Shown here: piece by piece, positions 58,510-64,000 of the stretch
Layout of the letters: the number at the start of each line of letters is the position of its first letter
Position numbering within the stretch: the first letter of the stretch is position 1
Source of the DNA: Isoetes taiwanensis
Lineage: Eukaryota > Streptophyta > Lycopodiopsida > Isoetales > Isoetaceae
Direction: 5' to 3'
DNA length: 64,000 bases
Assembly: GCA_021234155.1 (NCBI GenBank)
Contig: JAJEKV010000308.1
Coordinates: 1-64,000 of the forward strand
Translations under genes and position numbers: made by a program
The notes under the pieces: generated by a model
Seen by the model: the letters and a program-made list of their open reading frames with translations, nothing else
The model's database searches: none
What the model was told of the DNA's origin: nothing

Positions 58510-58778
58510 AAGGGCATAGATACTGCAGATGAGGTTGTTCTTCAGTGGGCGCAAGATAAAATTGTTATGGCTTACAATTGTTCTTCTCTTGATCAAGAGA
58601 AGAAAGTACTGATCTGGCATACTTACCTTCAGATTCATTCTTTTGCATAGGCAGGTGGTTGTGCTCAGTTGGATCGGTTTGTCCACTGGGGTTATAATCC
58701 TGTCTTTGCATTTATGTTGCTCTGGTTTCTAGTTGGTGAATAAAGCTTGACGTCCTTCAAAAAAAAAATTGGACCACC
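58510..58778 (+). mobile_element. Polyadenylated retroelement 3' end
   Basis: The plus strand ends 'gttggtgaataaagcttgac', 'gtccttc' and a run of nine to ten A. It includes an AATAAA signal 15 bp before the tail. This is typical of a reverse-transcribed mRNA or L1-type LINE 3' end. Text near 58660 (GGCAVVFxWIGLS-like frames) was not assignable. The 5' limit is uncertain. Confidence 0.45.
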
Positions 58779-58789
58779 TATCTAACAAT

Positions 58790-61380
58790 TAGACCTGAAA
58801 TTGTGTATTGATAGAGTTGAACCAATGGCCATTTAAATAGCAACACAACGACCAAAAAATATATATTGAGAAATTTGAACTGATTACCATGGAAAAAGCA
58901 AGTCACAATGTAAGATAAATAATCCCAAACAATTGAAATCGAAAAGTTGTCTAAAGAGAGATAGAAACGACGACTAATGACACCTTGATCAGGACTTCTT
59001 GACCTCACATTCTTTACATTTGGAGAAATTCTTGTGTTCTATTACTAGATTTTTGATATAATATGGACAACCATCTCATTTATAGCACCAAGTCTTTGAG
59101 CCTTGATGAAATGTACTATGATGCTCCCCAAACCTATAGGATACTCCCATCGTATAAATACGGATGGCAACCCAATTACCACAGAAAGGCCCTCCGTCTA
59201 ACTCAAACCACTTGTGATGGCCACGTGTCTAGGTGAAGGGCATGGAGGTGTCATTTGTCCCACGCCTTCTATGAGAAATTCTATATAGCGGATGCGTACA
59301 TACATGTTAGCACCTCGCACAATATACACAATAATATACCACTACGAGAGGTGGCCCATCTATCATCAAGGCGCTGACTCATAATATCAATATACATAAG
59401 AAATGCATTGGAAATGAAGGTTCTAACCCGGGCTCAGACTCAAGGGGTTCAACTGATGATGAGGGCCTCCAAATAACAATAGACAAAATAATGACATTGA
59501 CATTGGCTGGCATAGAACAATGGCTAGGGTAGTCCACCCCATCCGCCCCTCCTATGCACACTTTGCAGATAAGCTGGAATATGATATGGCATGGTTGTAG
59601 TCTTCCGGAGCTGTAATCCCATGGAATAACCCTATGAGACTACTCCAGGTTGCATCTTCCCAGTCCAATAAGGTAGGAAAGGAACGAATCCCCCCAGGGC
59701 ACGATGGTTCCATGGGTGCCTAGACGACCATGGCATCACTGGCGCCCAGGCATCCGTACCTGGCTTACCCCCCAAAATCTATAGGCCGACCTCAGTCGTG
59801 CCCATCAAGTCCAGGACGCCCCTATAGGTATGTATCCTCCGACCCAAGTGTGTTTGACCTATAGCTGGCTCACACGCAGTGACCAACGATAAGCTTAGCA
59901 CACTATAGGAATCATTGTAGCCATGCTAGGCAAGGTTCCACCTACACTTCACCACCACATCTGTTGTATGGTGCTCAACCGTGGCACACCATCCCTAGCC
60001 AGGAGAGCTCTTGTGCACAGGCCGCAATTAACGGGATTTAAGGGGTTCTAACAGGGAGCATCTCTACTGCTAGATGGCCTTTAGGTCTCTACCCCCCTTA
60101 GCTCCCACAACACAGGAGGAACAAAACGAGAACAACCATCATATATACATCCATCCATAATCCCAAGTAGAACATGAAATAGAGATTAATCATACAACTA
60201 CACATACAAGGATTAGCTAGAAGCTCAAACTATCTAAGTACTAACCTGTGCCTTGGCTAGAGCCATTATCTCTTAAAGTTTCCATCTAGCTAGTCTGATT
60301 AACAAGCAAATCCTCCCAGATCTATTTGACCAAAATTGGGGTTGATGACCCACTTGGTTGCCTCTCGGATGGGCAAGTATCCTAGGCAAGTCAAGTTGGT
60401 CTAGATGGCCTCACCTTGATGGTCTAATTATACTAATTAATAATACTTAGTTAGGTGATTAGTTATTAATTAGCTTAATTAGGTGACATTTTAACATAGC
60501 TAACTTAAACCCTTCAATTTAATCCATGGCCCCAATACCCAAGGTGATGTGTCATGATATTTATATGTATATCATATAAATATGTGGAACGCCACATCCC
60601 CCTCCCCCTCCCCCCCAAGAATAATGTTGTCCAAATCACTGGGGTTAAGTGGTTAAAGTACTGAAAGAATTAAGTTACCAAATCAAATATATTTAGGTCG
60701 GTAATTACATAGATAGATCATATATGATCATCGTTTAGGATCGTAGTCTTTCAAGTGACACTTAAAATAATATTTAGGCAAAACACAACATTGGTCCTTA
60801 GTGGACCATAACCTGTAGAACATAGCACTTCCAAGAGAAAACATATATGAAAACAAAAACATGGGGCCTCAGTGATCTCTAAGAAGCTACAGGCATCAAG
60901 ATATTCGCTACTGGCCTACAGGATCATAGCACACCAGTATTTACAAAATAATTTAAAGATTGTGGTTTAAGGGACCACCCCCTTTAAAAGAAAAACTGAA
61001 AATAAAGAAGGAGAATTGCGCAATGCATTCTCATCTTCAAGATGCCATGTAATTAATCTATGTTTGTTTGTGGTTTGAGCATAGTCAGCTGATGGGAGGT
61101 TAATTGTGATCTGAGCTATAACAGTGGAAGCAAACAGTTGAAGCAACAGTGTATGGACAACTGCTCGGGCCATGACCCTGTTGCTTTTTTATCAGGGCGC
61201 AAGGTTTGAATTTTTGAATTTGAATTTCAAATGTGAAAACATCAAAGCAGATCGATGGACGAAACAGTTGCTTGATGAATCAAATGGGTGGACGGCCGGA
61301 TTTTGGCTCCAAGAGGTGCATCACTCGGATCTGTTTGAGTTCATATGCTTTTGATTTTTAGTTTATGGTCGGTTGGTGGA
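58790..61380. other. No gene recognised
   Basis: 59560-60110 is somewhat GC-richer and ends with a C-rich stretch at about 60597-60620. Frames are short. The minus frame 61173-60967 begins like a signal peptide (MARAVVHTLLLQLFASTVIA), but has no family and no splice context. Confidence 0.3.
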
Positions 61381-61599
61381 TCCTAAACAAATGCAGACGG
61401 CCACGGAGCTCCAATTCACAAGAAGGGAAGATCTCCCCAGCTAACACACACGAAGCTGCCAAGAAGGCCCATGGCTAGGAGAGCGTGCTTTATAAGGTGC
61501 ATAAGCCTTGCCTTAGCTAAAAGTAGAGGAACATTGATAGGAAAATTTGGGGGTATCCTCTTCCAAGCCAAGTGTCTTGGCCTCTGCTTCTGCCACTGT

Positions 61600-62112
61600 C
61601 TTAGTCCTTCCTTGCAAATCATTTCATTGGTTACTCAGACGCTGATCATGCAAGTGATGTCGTCAAAGCAAAATCCACCTCAGGTTTCTGTTACCTCCTT
61701 AATGGAGGTGTTGTCACATGGAGCTCCAAGAAATAGCCTGTCACTGCCACTACAGAAGCAGAATACATAGCAGCCTGTGAGGCTGCTAAAGAAGCTGAAT
61801 GGCTCGTCAGTGTGACCTCGAATCGTCCAATGCAGCGGGAGCTCCCTCTCACCATTTTCTGTGACAATCAAAGTGCCAGTGCTCTTGCCAAAGATTCAAA
61901 GCTCCATCCCAAAGCAAACAAATAAAAATGGCACGAACAGATGACATCAAAACAGGTCGTTATTCGACGATAAGAAATTTAAGTCGGATCAGGTGGAAAC
62001 AGCCGGAATCTGATTTGTCAGGTCATAACAGCTCCCCCGGATCAGCTCCTGCAGGTCCATGGTAACAAACATCTTCACTAAGCTACTCCCCAAACCCAAA
62101 TTTGAGAGATTA
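61600..62112 (+). pseudogene. Ty1/copia RNase H domain and integrase-adjacent tail, decayed
   Basis: From 61627 the plus strand reads GYSDADHASDVVKAKSTSGF, then LLNGGVVTWSSKK, a stop, and PVTATTEAEYIAACEAAKEA with EWLV. Next is LPLTIFCDNQSASALAKDS. These are the RNase H motifs of plant copia polyproteins (YSDAD, SSKKQ, STTEAEY, CDN). Further on, MVTNIFTKLLPKPKFERL at 62059-62112 equals the 'ADIFTKPLPxxKFExL' end of the polyprotein. The segment between shows stops. No reverse transcriptase or LTR is visible, so only the end of the polyprotein remains. The open frame runs straight on into pectin methylesterase-like sequence. Confidence 0.85.
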
Positions 62113-62189
62113 TTTTCTGCCCGGCTTTTGCCCGGATTCGCCTTCATTTTATCTGCTCTGGGGAGTAATTGCAGAAGTAATGGGTTGTT

Positions 62190-62457
62190 CTTTGTATTCA
62201 GTAATTCTCTGATAGATGCTGGTGAAGAACAGATTTGTTATGGGATTATTGAAGGGAAATGTCCACCTTATAATAGCATGAAAGATGGGAACTCTGCCAC
62301 AATCTTCCAACACAGTGATATAAGAATAATACCTGGCAAGTCAAACTCCAAAACGAGCACTTTGACTGCTCAGGGGCATTCTGATTCCAACCAGACAACT
62401 ACTGGCATGGTGTTCCAGGAGAACCATATTGGCTGCATAAATTTAGGCTTATGCCAG
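62190..62457 (+). pseudogene. Pectin methylesterase middle exon fragment
   Basis: The plus strand reads FSNSLIDAGEEQICYGIIEG, then GNSATIFQHSDIRI and TSTLTAQGHSDSNQTTTGMV. The last is the strongly conserved 'ITAQGRxDPNQNTG' region of pectin methylesterases. It precedes the active-site-proximal last exon in such genes. Between them, the 'VDFIFG' catalytic aspartate stretch reads KCPPYNS. A one-base shift gives VHLIIA, so this part has decayed. The block ends at CAG|GTTAGA, a plausible donor at 62457. The enzyme de-esterifies cell-wall pectin. The expected next exon is not on this strand; it lies inverted at 63810-63516. Confidence 0.7.
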
Positions 62458-62479
62458 GTTAGATAATAGAAGCATCTAG

Positions 62480-63130
62480 TTTTCATGATGCTCAAATGAC
62501 ATCCATGAACTCAGCACAAATTTAGCTAGTATGGATACGTGTGAAAGGCTATTACATGTTGGAAAGCCCTCTGAATGTTTATTCTTTGGCTGTACAACTG
62601 GCAAATGCTATTGCAGCCACCGGGCATTGCTTGACAAATCATTGCATTCTCTATCGTTGTTTGAGTAGAAGGATAAATCATTTCAGTCAAGTTACCTGTT
62701 AGCCATAATAATGATAAAAAACCCACCACTAGAGCAAAAATTGCAAAAGGAGCGGAAAGGTGAATAGCTTATTGACATGAAGAATGCCAGGAGTCCCTCT
62801 GCACATTAAGGCCCAGAAATACTCTTGCACGAAAGTTTCAGGGCCAAAGTGGGCGATTTTAAGAAAAGGCAGACTATTTGGGAGCCCATAACCGAGACAC
62901 CAAGACACTATAAGATGAAATAGATTAATATGGCAAGCAAACCATTACCTTGACTTGAAGAACTAGATCAGTATAAGTAGTACCAAAGGAAAATTACCTC
63001 GTTGCCATTGAGTTCTAATATGTAAAATTCCTGGCGGACAACATGTCCACACACAGAGCTGCCATGTAACTTTCTGAGCAAAAACCTAGAGAACATAGAA
63101 ACAGAACCCAACAAAGTTTTGATTCATGTA
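62480..63130. other. Spacer between the two pectin methylesterase fragments
   Basis: No coding block was recognised. The minus frame 62729-62526 starts with a hydrophobic stretch but has no family resemblance. Confidence 0.35.
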
Positions 63131-63138
63131 AACAACTA

Positions 63139-63594
63139 CAAATGCCAAAGGGCCAAGAATCTCACCTGCTTGGGAATACGCAATTCTTGTAGAAACTAAG
63201 AAAGTAACATGCATTGATTTTCCAATCCTTATGTAACAACGGACTGTGAACATCAAAACTGAGTTATAGGGAGACATATTGGTTCATTTAATCACCGAGT
63301 CTTCTAAAGGGGCAAACCACCATGAGCCACTGACACCCATCAATGAAATTGGGAACAGAGAAAGCACAAATACCAAAGGGCCAAGAATCACACCTGCTTG
63401 GGATTACGCAATTCTTGTAGAAATTAAGAGAGTAACATTCATTGATTTTCCAATCCTTATGCAACAACGAACTATGAATATCCAAACTGCATTATAAGAA
63501 GATATATTGGTTCGTTTAATCATAGAGTCTTCTAAAAGGGCAAATCACTACGAGCCACTGACACCCATCAATGAAATCGGGAACAGAGAAAGTA
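63139..63594 (+). repeat. 228-bp tandem duplication covering the end of the pectin methylesterase exon
   Basis: 'ccaaagggccaagaatc' begins at 63145 and 63373. The units agree through 'gacacccatcaatgaaat' and 'gggaacagagaaag'. Unit 2 joins the intact exon, and unit 1 is the extra copy. The minus strand of unit 1 still encodes FSVPNFIDGCQWL near 63370-63290. Confidence 0.9.
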
Positions 63595-63810
63595 GCAATC
63601 TGGGTATAACTGAGTTGAACAGACCAAGAAATCCAATCCGTAATTTGGGCAGCTCCACGGCTATAGCTATTATACTTTGCAAAGAACACATTAGCATCGT
63701 TCTCAGAGGCCTCCCAACTTGACCATCCTCTTTTATCCACAATTTGGGCCATATAAGTATCAGCAAACACAACTCTAGCAAAGGGTTTCCAGGGCCTGCC
63801 CAAGAACACC
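63516..63810 (-). CDS. Pectin methylesterase, last exon (partial gene)
   Basis: After an AG acceptor (complement of ctg at 63811-63813), the minus strand reads VFLGRPWKPFARVVFADTYM, then AQIVDKRGWSSWEASENDAN, then VFFAKYNSYSRGAAQ. It ends FSVPDFIDGCQWL, a short basic tail and a stop at 63518-63516. LGRPWK is the pectin methylesterase signature with the substrate-binding Arg and Trp. The rest matches the C-terminus of the family in order and length. There are no stops or frameshifts, so this exon may be functional. Earlier exons must lie beyond the right edge or be lost. The protein would be exported to the cell wall and remove methyl groups from homogalacturonan. The exon phase needs a two-base overhang from its partner, which the exon at 62190-62457 does not supply. 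Confidence 0.85.
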
Positions 63811-64000
63811 CTGTGTCTGGCTGGATCTGCTTCATACCGGGGAAAATTTTAAGGAACCTATAATTTTGTATAAGTATAATGAATTGGCCATTCCTTATAA
63901 AACTAAGGAAAACACGCCCACAAAAGTGTAGCCTCAACTGGCCATTTTTCCTACTTCTTTCTAATGTGGTTGCAACCTAATTGGCGATCTTTGAACCAAA
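63811..64000 (-). other. Intron 5' of the pectin methylesterase exon, cut by the window edge
   Basis: Read on the minus strand, this precedes the AG acceptor. It is pyrimidine-rich only near the acceptor. No further exon was recognised before the edge. Confidence 0.4.

Noticed and set aside
60967-61173. Small secreted protein with a signal peptide-like start
   Set aside because: Only the first 20 residues look like a signal; no conserved cysteines, no splice or promoter context.

Overview
The window is plant nuclear DNA, mostly repeats and decayed mobile elements. The evidence for a land plant is a pectin methylesterase last exon, a receptor-like-kinase fragment, a plant armadillo-repeat membrane-protein fragment, plant Ty1/copia and L1-type LINE pieces, and GT/AG intron borders. 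There is no operon-like gene packing, and nearly all long open frames are chance frames. Background DNA looks AT-rich, with one GC-rich island that is a LINE. LINEs of the 'HHLRIE / EDE.H' type with short-tandem-repeat tails suggest, but do not prove, a seed-free plant such as a lycophyte or fern. That is inference from family impressions only.

Layout. 1-3.3 kb: decayed L1-type LINE on the minus strand, running off the left edge. 3.3-7.1 kb: no recognised gene. 7.2-9.4 kb: four copies of one repeat, two of them facing each other as a large inverted repeat. 9.5-10.3 kb: 5'-truncated LINE 3' end. 10.7-11.9 kb: a palindromic minisatellite, then an LTR/primer-binding-site remnant. 12-26 kb: repeats, unassigned frames, a palindrome array (21.5-21.85 kb) and a polypyrimidine tract (25.7-26.0 kb). 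28.0-28.7 kb: another LINE 3' end. 30.7-33.9 kb: an armadillo-repeat membrane-protein pseudogene on the minus strand. 33.9-37.1 kb: large direct duplications. 37.7-38.2 kb: a small terminal-inverted-repeat transposon with its target duplication. 39.0-43.9 kb: a nearly full-length GC-rich LINE on the minus strand. 45.8-46.1 kb: a kinase pseudogene. 48-54 kb: tandem repeats. 55.6-58.8 kb: A-rich retrotransposon-like sequence. 61.6-62.1 kb: Ty1/copia RNase H remnant. 62.2-63.8 kb: two pectin methylesterase fragments in opposite orientations.

The genes do not form a pathway. The pectin methylesterase last exon (63.5-63.8 kb) is the only gene part that looks intact, and its gene continues beyond the right edge. 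The other gene-like parts are fragments carrying frameshifts or stops.

The most interesting structure is a hairpin module of about 55-70 bp with a partly covarying outer stem. It recurs in the LINE 3' ends, in the inverted-repeat cluster and in the A-rich element near 55.7 kb. I found no evidence of a new enzymatic or defence system.
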